Positions 33,094-41,806 of a stretch of 64,000 nucleotides of DNA are shown in pieces. The stretch lies in contig NZ_QFOB01000007.1 of NCBI RefSeq assembly GCF_003248515.1, positions 122,394 through 186,393 on the forward strand, written 5' to 3'. The stretch's first letter is position 1; each line of letters begins with the position of its first letter. The notes beneath the pieces are model-generated. The model saw only the letters and a program-made list of their open reading frames with translations, was not told the origin of the DNA and searched no databases. This DNA is from Sphingomonas sp. (lineage in GTDB: Bacteria; Pseudomonadota; Alphaproteobacteria; Sphingomonadales; Sphingomonadaceae). Both the position numbers and the translations under genes were made by a program.

Positions 33094-34264
33094 GCTCGGA
33101 CGCCGTGGCGGCGGCGTCCTTCCCCTTGCGGTCCAGATACTCGGCCCAACGCGCCATCAGGTTCCGGCGCTTCTCAAAGAAATCGGTGCGGCGATAGGCC
33201 GCTTCCACCTTGTTGGGCAGCTTGTGCGCTAGCGCCTTGTCGGCGACCTCCTTAGGGAAGCGCGTCCGCTCCGACGACCAGTCGGTGAAGGCGGAACGGA
33301 AGCCGTGAACGGTCACACCCTTGATGCCGTCATCGCGGAGCAGCTTGGTCATGGTCATGTCACTGATCGGCTTTTTGCCATCGTTGCTGAACACAAGGCC
33401 GGTGTCGCTGGTGCGTTCCTTCCACCGCTTGCGAAGCAATGCGACGGCGGGCGCGGACAGTGGCACGACATGGGTTTCGCCTGCCTTCATGCGCTCGCCC
33501 GGAATGGTCCAGATAGCTTTGTCCAGGTCGAACTCGGTCCAGACGGCAAAGCGCGTCTCGTTCGACCGCACGGCGTTGTAGATCGTGAAGCGCAAGGCAT
33601 CGCGGCCGGTCGTGGGCGATGCCGCCGCCAGCTTCTGCATAAGCGCGGGAACGTCCGCATAGGGCATGGCTTCCAGATGCCCGCCCTTGTCCACCTGACG
33701 CGGAAGCCCCTTGCGGACGGAGCGCAACGATACCTCATCGGCAAGCCATCCCTTGATATGGGCGAAGTCCAGCACCGCGCCGATGCGTTGCAGGATGCGC
33801 CGCGCCGTGTCGGGGATGGTGAGCCAGATGGGGGACAGCACCTCGACCACGGCGGCGCTGTCCACCTGATCCACCGGCCGCGTTCCGACCATCGGAAAGA
33901 CGTGGTTCTCAAGGCTGGAAATCCAGTTGGCATGACGGCGGTTCTTCCAGCCCTCTTTCAACGCCTCGTAGCAGTCGCGCGCGGCTGTCTCGAAGCTCGG
34001 CATGACCTTGCGCGCCTTGCGCCGCTCGGCCACCGGGTCGGCTCCCTCGCGCACCTGACGGCGCAGCGCCGCCGCTGCGTCCCGCGCTTCGGCCAACGAT
34101 ACGTCCAGCGCCGACCCCAGCCCATAGTCGCGCCGCTTGCCATGCCGCTGCATCCTTAGCAGCCATGTCCGCGCGCCGCTCGGTTTCACCAACAGGCAAA
34201 GCCCCCGGCCATCGACATGGCGACCGGGCTTCGCGTTCTTCACCTTCAATGCTGTAAGTGCCAT
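33068..34264 (-). CDS. int: Tyrosine integrase with DUF4102 arm-binding domain (P4 type)
   Basis: A 398-residue site-specific recombinase. The N-terminal arm-binding domain has ALKVKNAKPGRHVDGRGLCLLV; the core-binding SAM-like domain spans about 100-190. The catalytic domain shows Arg in NAVRSNETRFAVWTEFD, the HxxR box in VHGFRSAFTDWSSE, the second His in ALAHKLPNKVEAAYRR and the nucleophilic Tyr in AYRR. ATG at 34264 has AGGGA upstream; 34288 is an in-frame alternative. Three CGTTCCCACA sites lie just upstream, so arm binding would overlap its promoter. It adjoins attR. Confidence 0.95.
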   Translation of the reverse strand: MALTALKVKNAKPGRHVDGRGLCLLVKPSGARTWLLRMQRHGKRRDYGLGSALDVSLAEARDAAAALRRQVREGADPVAERRKARKVMPSFETAARDCYEALKEGWKNRRHANWISSLENHVFPMVGTRPVDQVDSAAVVEVLSPIWLTIPDTARRILQRIGAVLDFAHIKGWLADEVSLRSVRKGLPRQVDKGGHLEAMPYADVPALMQKLAAASPTTGRDALRFTIYNAVRSNETRFAVWTEFDLDKAIWTIPGERMKAGETHVVPLSAPAVALLRKRWKERTSDTGLVFSNDGKKPISDMTMTKLLRDDGIKGVTVHGFRSAFTDWSSERTRFPKEVADKALAHKLPNKVEAAYRRTDFFEKRRNLMARWAEYLDRKGKDAAATASEPIPLRAAA

Positions 34265-34294
34265 CGGTTCGGTTCCCTGTTTGGGCATTGCGGG

Positions 34295-34345
34295 CGTTCC
34301 CACATTTTCAGCGGGCAAGCGTTCCCACAATCGTTCCCACATTTT
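34295..34345 (-). other. Right arm-type integrase sites (three copies)
   Basis: CGTTCCCACATTTT at 34295-34308 and 34332-34345, plus CGTTCCCACAA at 34320-34330. The left end of the element has one identical copy at 15048. They lie between the integrase start and attR, as expected for arm sites that also allow integrase autoregulation. Confidence 0.65.
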
Positions 34346-34462
34346 GAGCCAAATTCAGGCAAACCGGAGCGACCGACCGCGAACACCTTACAAGAGAAAT
34401 CATTGATTTTACAGTGTAGTTAGAGACGTCCCGGCATTGCCTGAGACAAAAGTTCTACACTC

Positions 34463-34477
34463 GTAGGGGTCACCAGC
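34463..34477 (+). other. attR: right attachment repeat
   Basis: CGTAGGGGTCACCAG repeats the tRNA-Glu 3' end exactly; the bases on either side differ. It lies about 200 bp from the integrase start. Confidence 0.88.
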
Positions 34478-34489
34478 ACTTATTTCGAT

Positions 34490-34939
34490 TACTTGGGCGA
34501 CTTCACAGCCTTGCCGTTCCCCATGCTTGCGGAACGTGTTCCCATGAGCCTTTTGATCTGACCGGCAATTACGCGGTCGGCGGCGCCTTTCGCGACCATC
34601 AACACCCTCGGCTGTTTGGCGTAATAGCGGAACGTCTCGGATGTCTTTCCGGTGATCGCGCCGCCCTCCGTGTCGGACGGCCCAAGCTCGGTCAGTGCAG
34701 CAGCACGCATTCTTCCCGAGCCCGTGAAGAGTATGGAGCAATTGCCCCTCGTCATCGACGAAACTCAGGTCATGCATGATCCGCCGGACGCTCGCTTGGA
34801 GTCTGCCGGTGTCCGCAAGTGGCTTGCCAGCGCGATCGTAGAGAAACGTGACAGCCTTGCGCGGTAGCTTCTTAATCTCGGCCAGCCAGAGCGGGGGCCG
34901 CGAGGAGGACAGCTTCGACCCCGCTTCGCCGGTGCGCAT
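34490..34939 (-). pseudogene. Frameshifted remnant of a second integrase
   Basis: Two overlapping frames together read as the C-terminal half of a tyrosine recombinase: LAEIKKLPRKAVTFLYDRAGKPLADTGRLQ and HTLHGLGKNAC in one, then LTELGPSDTEGGAITGKTSETFRYYAKQPRVLM in the other (family pattern HGLRKNACCYLTELG...AITGMT...HYAK, from memory). The HxLR box has become HGLG, the frame shifts near 34,720, and the N-terminal half is missing. It sits outside attR, pointing to an older element at the same tRNA. Confidence 0.75.
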
Positions 34940-35186
34940 CGCCCGCGCAAGGTGCTGAAAGGCGGATCACATCTGTGCGCGGAAAGTTATTGCCGGCGTT
35001 ATCGCTCCGCCGCCTGCCACCCCGAACCGATCGACACTTCGATCAGCCATGTCGGCTTCCGCTGCATCATCCTTGCGCCGGACGACATGGATGATCGCTC
35101 GTCAATCTTATATGAAACTTGTTTTCATCTGTGAGATTGCCTAGTCAGTAGCCTGGGCAGAAAAACTGCCTCGGCGAGAGGAGACG
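34940..35186 (+). promoter_or_regulatory. Upstream region of the fucan locus with a palindrome and a shared 16-bp motif
   Basis: This 247-bp stretch has no gene. It holds ATGAAA (35112-35117) facing TTTCAT (35123-35128), and the 16-mer TTTCATCTGTGAGATT (35123-35138), which recurs with two changes at 48034-48049 before other genes of the locus. The GH141 start is about 50 bp downstream, preceded by GAGAGGAGACG as ribosome-binding site. This is a candidate operator for the linked IclR regulator. Confidence 0.45.
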
Positions 35187-37547
35187 ATGGCAGGTCCGCG
35201 GCAGACCACATCCGGCATGCTCAGCATCGCGGCGCTTGCCGTGGGACTGGCATTGACCGGCCCGGCCCATGCGGCCCGCACGGGCGGCTCCGTCGTCCGC
35301 GCCGCGCCGGGCGACGACCTTGCCCGCGCGATCGAACGGGCGGAGCGCTCCGGCGCAGCGGCCGTCGAACTCGCCACCGGCACGTATTATCTGACGGCGC
35401 CCCTGGCATTACCGTCCGGGCGGCCGGGGCGCCCGCTTGTGCTTCGCGCCGCGCCAGGCGCTCGGCCGGTATTGAGCGGCGGGCGCGTTCTGACCAGTCT
35501 GGCGTGGGAACCCTGGCATGACGGAATCGTGCGCGCCCGGATCAGCGGTCCGGCCTTCGATCGGCTGAGGATCGGCGAGACCGCACTGGTGCGCGCCCGC
35601 TACCCCAACCGGCGCGCCGATGGCGGTCTGTTTGGCGGGACGGCCGCCGACAGCACCTCACCCGAGCGGGTTGCTCGCTGGCACGATCCGGCGGGCGGCG
35701 TGATCCACGGGCTGCATCCCAGCCGCTGGGGCAGCATCGATCAGGCGATACGCGGCAAGCAGACGGACGGCACGCTCGATCTTGCGCGCCCCACCGGCAT
35801 GAACAGGATCGAAAAACCCGATCCGGCCCGGCGCTACGTGGAGAATATCCTCGAAGAACTGGATGATCCCGGCGAATGGTATGCGGATTTCCGCGCGGGC
35901 TGGCTCTACCTGAAGCCGGCCGCAGGGATCGATCCCGCCAAGGCAACGTTCGTCGCCTCGGCGCTCGAAACCGTGATCGTGATCGAGGGCACGGCCGCGA
36001 AGCCGGCGCACGACATCGCACTGGAGAGCCTCGCGATCCGCGACACGCGGACTACCTTCGCGAAGACCACCGAGCCCCTGCTCCGCTCCGACTGGACGTT
36101 CCATCGCGGCGGCGCGATCCTGATCGAGAACGCGCAGGGCGTGACAATCGCTGACAATGATCTCCATGATCTGGGCGGCAACGCCGTGGTCGTCAGCGGC
36201 CATGCCCGTGGCATCTCGATCCGGGGCAATCACATCCGGGACATCGGGGCTTCCGCGATCGCCTTCGTCGGCCGGCCGGAGGCGGTGCGCTCGCCCCTGT
36301 TCGAATATCATCAGAGCCAGCCGCTCGCGGCGATCGATCGCACGCCCGGCCCCAGAAGCGACGCCTATCCCGCCGACAGCGACGCGACCGACAATCTCAT
36401 CCACGATATCGGCCGGATCGAGAAACAGTCCGCTGGCGTCGAAATCGCGATGGCGGCGCGGATCGCCGTCATCCACAACAGCATCTATCGGGTGCCCCGC
36501 GCGGGCATCAATATCGGCGACGGCACGTGGGGCGGCCACCGCCTGATCGACAATGATGTTTTCGCGACCGTGCTGGAGACGGGCGACCACGGCGCCTTCA
36601 ACGCCTGGGGCCGGGATCGCTACTGGGATCCGAAGCGGGCCGAGATGAACGCCCGCGTCGCCGCCGAACCTGCGCTCCCCGGCCTCGACGCGATCGAGCC
36701 GATCCTGATCTTCCACAACCGCTTCCAGTGCGACCATGGCTGGGATATCGATCTCGACGACGGCGCCTCCAATTATGTGATCGAAAACAACGTGCTGCTT
36801 TCGGGCGGGCTGAAGCTGCGCGAGGGTTTCCACCGGATCGCGCGCAACAACATCATCCTCAACAGCGGCCTGCGCCCCCACGTCTGGTTCGCCGACAGCG
36901 GCGACGTGGTCGAGCATAACATCTTCATGACCGGCCACGGCCCGATCAACATGAGATTCTGGGGCGCGCGGATCGACGACAATCTGTTTCCGGACGAAAC
37001 CGCGCTGAAGCGGGCGCAGGCGCTGAGCGTCGATGCCCATTCGCGTGCCGGCGATCCCGGCTTCGTCGATCCGGCCCATGGCGATTATCGGGTAAAGCCG
37101 GGATCACCCGCCCTCTCCATCGGCTTCAGCCCCTTCCCCACCGACGACTTCGGCGTCACCAGCCCCCGCCTCCGGGCACTGGCGGAGCATCCCGCGCCGC
37201 CACGCCTGATGGCGGCCACGGACGTGGCGCCCGGCCAGACGATCGAGTTACTCGGGATGACGGTGAAGACGGTGGAAACGCTCGACGAGCAATCGGCGGC
37301 CGGCCTGCCCGATCGCGATGCGCTGCTGATCACCGCGATCGCCCCCGGCTCGCCCGCCGCCGCATCCGGGCTTGTCGCCGGCGATGCCATCCTCGCCATC
37401 GCGGCCGCCAACGGCAATGATCGCCAGCCGACCGCCTCGCTCGCCGACCTGATGGCCGGATATCGCGGCCTGCGCTGGCGCGGTCAGGCGATCCTCACGA
37501 TCTTTCACGACCAGGCGAAAGCCGAACGAACGGTGATGCTACCATGA
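35187..37547 (+). CDS. Right-handed beta-helix protein with C-terminal PDZ domain, probable GH141 fucosidase/xylanase
   Basis: A 786-residue secreted enzyme. The signal peptide is about 1-30 (cleavage near AHA-AR). The parallel beta-helix spans about 35-670, with repeated GVTIADNDLHDLGGNAVVVSG-like turns and the family-like motif DHGAFNAWGRDRYWDP near residue 475. A PDZ domain (about 680-785; TAIAPGSPAAASGLVAGDAILAI) closes it. GH141 contains alpha-L-fucosidases and xylanases; the surrounding fucosidases favour the first. It overlaps the next gene by ATGA. A polysaccharide lyase on a beta-helix is the main alternative. Confidence 0.78.
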   Translation: MAGPRQTTSGMLSIAALAVGLALTGPAHAARTGGSVVRAAPGDDLARAIERAERSGAAAVELATGTYYLTAPLALPSGRPGRPLVLRAAPGARPVLSGGRVLTSLAWEPWHDGIVRARISGPAFDRLRIGETALVRARYPNRRADGGLFGGTAADSTSPERVARWHDPAGGVIHGLHPSRWGSIDQAIRGKQTDGTLDLARPTGMNRIEKPDPARRYVENILEELDDPGEWYADFRAGWLYLKPAAGIDPAKATFVASALETVIVIEGTAAKPAHDIALESLAIRDTRTTFAKTTEPLLRSDWTFHRGGAILIENAQGVTIADNDLHDLGGNAVVVSGHARGISIRGNHIRDIGASAIAFVGRPEAVRSPLFEYHQSQPLAAIDRTPGPRSDAYPADSDATDNLIHDIGRIEKQSAGVEIAMAARIAVIHNSIYRVPRAGINIGDGTWGGHRLIDNDVFATVLETGDHGAFNAWGRDRYWDPKRAEMNARVAAEPALPGLDAIEPILIFHNRFQCDHGWDIDLDDGASNYVIENNVLLSGGLKLREGFHRIARNNIILNSGLRPHVWFADSGDVVEHNIFMTGHGPINMRFWGARIDDNLFPDETALKRAQALSVDAHSRAGDPGFVDPAHGDYRVKPGSPALSIGFSPFPTDDFGVTSPRLRALAEHPAPPRLMAATDVAPGQTIELLGMTVKTVETLDEQSAAGLPDRDALLITAIAPGSPAAASGLVAGDAILAIAAANGNDRQPTASLADLMAGYRGLRWRGQAILTIFHDQAKAERTVMLP

Positions 37548-39439
37548 CCAGACTGCCTGCCCTGCTCCTCACGCTCGCCGGGCTTTCGTTGCCCACCCTC
37601 GCCATCGCCCAGACCGCCACGGACCGCCGCAGCACGGAAGCGCAGGAGCAGACCGGGATCGGGGGCGCGGCCGCCCAGGATGCCGACGCCACCACCCGCG
37701 CCCACGCCGGCTGGTGGGCCGAGGCGGGGAAGACCCGCGACCAGCGCCTCGCTTGGTGGCGCGATGCCCGCTTCGGCGCCTTCATCCACTGGGGGCCTTA
37801 TTCGGTGCTCGGCGGCGAATGGCACGGGCAGCCCAACCCCGGCTATTCCGAGCATATCATGCGCGTGGCGAGGATCCCCCGCACCGTCTATCGCGATCAG
37901 GTCGCCGCGAAATTTCACCCCGACGCCTTCGACGCCAAAGGCTGGGTCCGCCTGATGAAGCAGGCGGGAATGCGCTACATCATCATCACGGCCAAGCATC
38001 ATGACGGCTTCGCGCTCTGGCCATCAGAGGCCAGCAGCTACAATATCCGGGACGTATCCCATTTCCCGCGCGATCCGCTGGGCGAACTCGTCACCGCCGC
38101 CCGCGCGGAGGGGCTGAAGATCGGCTTCTATTATTCCCACGCCTTCGACTGGGAAGATCCCGACGCGCCGGGCAACGACTGGGACTATGACAATCCCGGC
38201 GGCGACCGGAAGCTGCACGGCGGCGCCGACTGGTGGAATGCCTATCCAGAATTCCTCGCCCGGACCCAGCACTATGTCGATACCAAGGCGATCCCGCAGC
38301 TGAAGGAGCTGATCGCCCGCTATCACCCCGATATCCTGTGGTTCGATACGCCGGGCAAGTTGCCCTTCTTCCAGCAGGCGGAGATCGTAGAGGCCGTGCG
38401 CCGCGCGGATCCCGATGTCGTCATCAACGGGCGCGCGGCGCGCAGCGCGGCGGCCAATCTCGGCGATTATCAGAACACCGCCGATCGCCCCGCCGAAGTG
38501 CGCCCGACCCCCGGTGACTGGGAAGCGATCCCCACCACTAACGAAAGCTATGGCTTCAACGCGCTGGACCGCAGCCACAAGAGCCCCGCCCACTTCATCC
38601 AATTGCTGGCGAAGACGGCAGCGAAGGGGGGCAACATCCTGCTCAACCTCGGTCCGAAAGGCGACGGCACGCTGGATGCGCCCGATGTGGCGATCCTCGA
38701 AGGGATCGCCACATGGATGAAGACGAATGGGGAGAGCATTCGCGGCACGACCCGCACCCCGCTCGATCGCCAGCCGTGGGGAGACAGCACGCGCAAGGGC
38801 GACCGGCTGTATCTCCACATATTCCGTTGGCCGCACGACGGGGGGCTGATCGTATCGGGGCTGCAAAGCGATGTCGCGACCGCCTATCTTCTGGGCGATC
38901 CCGCGCGGAAGGCCTTCCCGATCGAGCGGGTCAGTCGCGACGAAGTGCGCCTGCGCCTGCCGGCCGCAGCGCCGAACGCGATCGACAGCGTCATCGTGCT
39001 GGAAAGCAAGGGGGCGCTTCGCGCGGTGGCCGATCGTGTGATCGATCTCGCTTTTGGCCGGAACCAGCTTCTCGCCTTCGATGCGCAAGCGATCGGCAAG
39101 GGATTCACCTATGGCGATGGCAAGACCGGCCGTTATTATGTCGACGGCCTGGAGACGCCGGGCAACCGCCTGACATGGCCCGTTCGCCTGCGGGGCACGG
39201 CGCCCGGCAACATCACCCTGCGCTACGCAACGACGGCGCCGACAGGCGGCCGCTTCGTCCTCTCGGCCGGCGGCAAGAGCTTTTTCGCGCAGATCCGCCC
39301 GACCGCATCGCCGACCACGATGGCCAGCGCCGATTTCGGCCCGGTGCCGATCGGCCGCGCCACCGCGCCCCTTTCCCTGACGATCGAAGGGGCAGCCCCC
39401 GGCTCGGTCCACATATTCGAATTGCTCGCCGATCGATGA
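37544..39439 (+). CDS. Alpha-L-fucosidase, GH29 (first copy)
   Basis: A 631-residue secreted enzyme releasing terminal L-fucose with retention. The signal peptide is about 1-22 (IAQ). The catalytic barrel starts with WWRDARFGAFIHWGPYSVLGGEW, then YIIITAKHHDGFALW and FYYSHAFDWE; the nucleophile is Asp268 in ILWFDTPG. C-terminal beta-sandwich domains extend from about 400 to 630. It is coupled to the GH141 gene by ATGA and is followed 75 bp later by the IclR gene. Some GH29 members act on fucans; linkage specificity is not readable. Confidence 0.93.
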   Translation: MTRLPALLLTLAGLSLPTLAIAQTATDRRSTEAQEQTGIGGAAAQDADATTRAHAGWWAEAGKTRDQRLAWWRDARFGAFIHWGPYSVLGGEWHGQPNPGYSEHIMRVARIPRTVYRDQVAAKFHPDAFDAKGWVRLMKQAGMRYIIITAKHHDGFALWPSEASSYNIRDVSHFPRDPLGELVTAARAEGLKIGFYYSHAFDWEDPDAPGNDWDYDNPGGDRKLHGGADWWNAYPEFLARTQHYVDTKAIPQLKELIARYHPDILWFDTPGKLPFFQQAEIVEAVRRADPDVVINGRAARSAAANLGDYQNTADRPAEVRPTPGDWEAIPTTNESYGFNALDRSHKSPAHFIQLLAKTAAKGGNILLNLGPKGDGTLDAPDVAILEGIATWMKTNGESIRGTTRTPLDRQPWGDSTRKGDRLYLHIFRWPHDGGLIVSGLQSDVATAYLLGDPARKAFPIERVSRDEVRLRLPAAAPNAIDSVIVLESKGALRAVADRVIDLAFGRNQLLAFDAQAIGKGFTYGDGKTGRYYVDGLETPGNRLTWPVRLRGTAPGNITLRYATTAPTGGRFVLSAGGKSFFAQIRPTASPTTMASADFGPVPIGRATAPLSLTIEGAAPGSVHIFELLADR

Positions 39440-39514
39440 CGCCAGCCCGCGGCACGCATACCCTTGTTCCCCCTGTCGCCCGCGCTATCCATACGCGGGA
39501 TAAGGAGCATCGAT

Positions 39515-40306
39515 TTGGCACGCGCGCCCAAGACTGAAGACGAGAGAGAGGAACCCCGCTACCGGGCGCCCGCGCTGGAGAAGGGGCTCGACGTGCTCGA
39601 GGCGATCACCCGTTCCGGCCACCCGATGACGCTCGGGATGATCACCCAGCATCTCGGCCGCTCCACCGGCGAACTTTTCCGCATGATCCAGGTGCTGGAA
39701 TATCGCGGTTTCATCGAGCTGGCGCCGAACGGGACCGGCTATGTCCCCACGACCAAATTGTTCTCGCTCGGCATGGAGCAGGCGCCGATCAAGAGCCTGC
39801 TCGAGGTTGCGCTGCCGATCATGCGCCGAGTCGCCGACGAGGCCGAGCAGAGCTGCCACCTCGCGCTCCGGGCCGGCGGCGAGATTGTCATCGCGGCGCG
39901 AATGGAGGCCGCCGGCCTGATCGGCTTTTCGGTGCGGCTCGGCTATCGGCGCCCCATCCCCACGTCCGGCTCCGGCGCGGTGCTCTATGCCTTCCAGCCA
40001 TCCGCCGTCCGCGAGCGGTGGGAGAAGGATTTCGGGGGGATTACCGAGGCCGATCTCGCCCGCTTTCGCCGCCGCGCCGACAAGGTGGCGCGCCAGGGCT
40101 ATGATCAGCATCCGAGCGACGTGGTCTCCGGCATCGTCGATCTTTCCGCCCCCGTCGTGCGCGGGGACGTGGCCGCGGCGGCCCTGACCATGCCCTTCGT
40201 CCAGAAACTGTCGATGGCGATCGACGCCGACGGCGCTCTGGGAATCATACGCAGAGCCGCCGCCGACATCTCTTCGGAACTGGCGCTGGGAGATTTCCGG
40301 ATCTGA
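39515..40306 (+). CDS. IclR-family transcriptional regulator, TTG start
   Basis: A 263-residue regulator. The N-terminal winged HTH (about 15-80) has ALEKGLDVLEAITRSGHPMTLGMITQHLGRSTGELFRM, and the C-terminal IclR effector domain (about 95-255) has LRAGGEIVIAARMEA, GYRRPIPTSGSGAVLYAF and SAPVVRGDVAAAAL. The TTG at 39515 has AAGGAG 7 nt upstream. It is the only regulator in the fucan locus and probably responds to a fucose pathway acid. Its 3' end abuts the convergent sulfatase stop with no gap. Confidence 0.92.
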   Translation: MARAPKTEDEREEPRYRAPALEKGLDVLEAITRSGHPMTLGMITQHLGRSTGELFRMIQVLEYRGFIELAPNGTGYVPTTKLFSLGMEQAPIKSLLEVALPIMRRVADEAEQSCHLALRAGGEIVIAARMEAAGLIGFSVRLGYRRPIPTSGSGAVLYAFQPSAVRERWEKDFGGITEADLARFRRRADKVARQGYDQHPSDVVSGIVDLSAPVVRGDVAAAALTMPFVQKLSMAIDADGALGIIRRAAADISSELALGDFRI

Positions 40307-41785
40307 TCAGCCCGCGGCAGGCCGGGTTCTCCCGGACTCCTGATACTGCCTCAGCAGCGCGCTCAACCGCTCGACGATCTCCGGCTTCCTGTCCCACAGG
40401 TTATTGGTTTCGCCCGGATCGCTGCCGAGATCGTAAAGCTGCCCCTTGGGGCCGTCCGGCGTGGGCTCCAGCTTTCGGGGCAGCGTGAAGCCGCCCGAGC
40501 CGAGCGCCATCTCCAGCTTCCAGTTGCCCTCGCGGATCACGAACGTGCCATCGAGCGAATGCTCGACGATCGTCGTGCGGACCGGTTTGGTGTTCGTCCC
40601 CGCCATCACGCCCGAAAGATCAAAGCTGTCCTCAGCCGCATCATCAGGCAGGGGGAGATCGAGGATGCTCGCGACCGTCGCCATGAAATCGGTGAGCGAG
40701 GCGATCTCCGCGCTGGTCGACCCCGGCTGGATATGCCCCGGCCATTTGACGAGGAAGGGGATCCGGTGCCCCGCCTCCCACACGTCCGCCTTGCGCCCGC
40801 GCCACCGGGCGTTCGCGCGGTGGGGATAGCGCGCGATATCCTCCTCATTCCAGTCGGCGCCGTTATCGCTGGTGAAGACGACGATCGTATCGTCGGCGAG
40901 GCCATGATCCTCCAGCGCGGTGATCACCTGACCGACCATCGCATCCGTTTCATACGCATAGTCGCCATAGGTGCCTGCGCGCGATTTTCCCTTGTAGGCT
41001 TCCGTCGGAACCCAGGGCGTGTGCGGCGAAGGCAACGGGAAATAGAGAAAGAAGGGCTGATCGGGCTTGCGCGCCCGCGCCGCGATGATGTCGGTTGCCT
41101 TTCTGGTCAGCGTGGGCACGACCTGCGCGAAATCGAAGCCCGGCATCATCGGCCCCGCCCGCCAGAAGACGCCCCTTTCCTTCTGCTTGGCGCCCGGCGT
41201 TTCATCGGTCGGCTGGGCGACAGCGCGATCATTCTCGAAATAGAGATAAGGCGGCATATCCAGCGAGGCCGGGATGCCGAAGTAATAATCGAAGCCATGA
41301 TCCGTCGGCGCGGGGTTGAGCGGCTTGGAATAATCGGTCTTTTCGCTATGGCCGAGCCCGAGATGCCATTTGCCGACGCCCGCCGTGTAATATCCGGCCT
41401 TGCGCAACATGCCCGCGACGGTGAGCCGCCGATCCTCGATCAACGACGGATCATAGCCATTCAGCACCCCATGTTTCAGGCGGGAGCGCCACGCATAGCG
41501 CCCCGTGAGGATCGAATAGCGGCTGGGCGTGCAGACGGCCGACGACGAATGCATATCGGTGAAGCGCATCCCGCCCTGCGCCAGCCGATCGAGGTTCGGC
41601 GTCGGCACCGCGCTATCCGGGTTGTATGCCCCGATATCGCCCCATCCCATATCATCGGCGAGGATGAAGATGATGTTGGGGCGCTTGGCCCCTTTCCTGG
41701 CGCCCAGCGCCCGGGTGCTGACCATCGCGGTAATCCCGCCGGCCAGCGCGGCCGTCACGAAAGCGCGGCGTCCTACTTCAGGCAT
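40307..41785 (-). CDS. Family S1 sulfatase, secreted
   Basis: A 492-residue formylglycine-dependent sulfatase. The N-terminus RRAFVTAALAGGITAMVSTRALG looks like a Tat/Sec export signal. Metal ligands lie in FILADDMGWGD (Asp44, Asp45), and the FGly motif CTPSR is at 85-89, followed by YSILTGRYAWRSRL. TSDNGADWNEED holds the second pair of metal ligands. It would remove sulfate esters from a fucan or other glycan. Expressed last in the fuc operon, 21 bp after the SDR gene. The sulfatase-maturing enzyme is not in the window. Confidence 0.93.
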   Translation of the reverse strand: MPEVGRRAFVTAALAGGITAMVSTRALGARKGAKRPNIIFILADDMGWGDIGAYNPDSAVPTPNLDRLAQGGMRFTDMHSSSAVCTPSRYSILTGRYAWRSRLKHGVLNGYDPSLIEDRRLTVAGMLRKAGYYTAGVGKWHLGLGHSEKTDYSKPLNPAPTDHGFDYYFGIPASLDMPPYLYFENDRAVAQPTDETPGAKQKERGVFWRAGPMMPGFDFAQVVPTLTRKATDIIAARARKPDQPFFLYFPLPSPHTPWVPTEAYKGKSRAGTYGDYAYETDAMVGQVITALEDHGLADDTIVVFTSDNGADWNEEDIARYPHRANARWRGRKADVWEAGHRIPFLVKWPGHIQPGSTSAEIASLTDFMATVASILDLPLPDDAAEDSFDLSGVMAGTNTKPVRTTIVEHSLDGTFVIREGNWKLEMALGSGGFTLPRKLEPTPDGPKGQLYDLGSDPGETNNLWDRKPEIVERLSALLRQYQESGRTRPAAG

Positions 41786-41806
41786 GATGGTCTCCTTCCG
41801 TCGCGC

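Larger units (their letters stand above)
14968..34477. mobile_element. Integrative mobilisable element in tRNA-Glu carrying metal-efflux and peroxidase cargo
   Basis: The element is about 19.5 kb and bounded by identical 15-bp repeats (CGTAGGGGTCACCAG), one being the tRNA-Glu 3' end. A DUF4102-type tyrosine integrase lies just inside the right repeat, preceded by two small HTH excisionase-like genes. Mobilisation functions are traA (MOBQ relaxase-helicase), traC, traD and an oriT-like site. No mating-pair-formation genes or TraG coupling protein are present, so transfer would need a helper. Cargo runs from 15.2 to 26.4 kb. The tRNA is left intact by the insertion. Confidence 0.88.

Noticed and set aside
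34463..34477. A second tRNA-Glu at the right end of the element
   Set aside because: Only 15 nt of the 3' end are present, with no anticodon or D-arm. It is the attachment repeat.
14968..34477. Self-transmissible ICE
   Set aside because: No trb/virB mating-pair genes or TraG-type coupling protein occur between the att sites, so the element is at most mobilisable.
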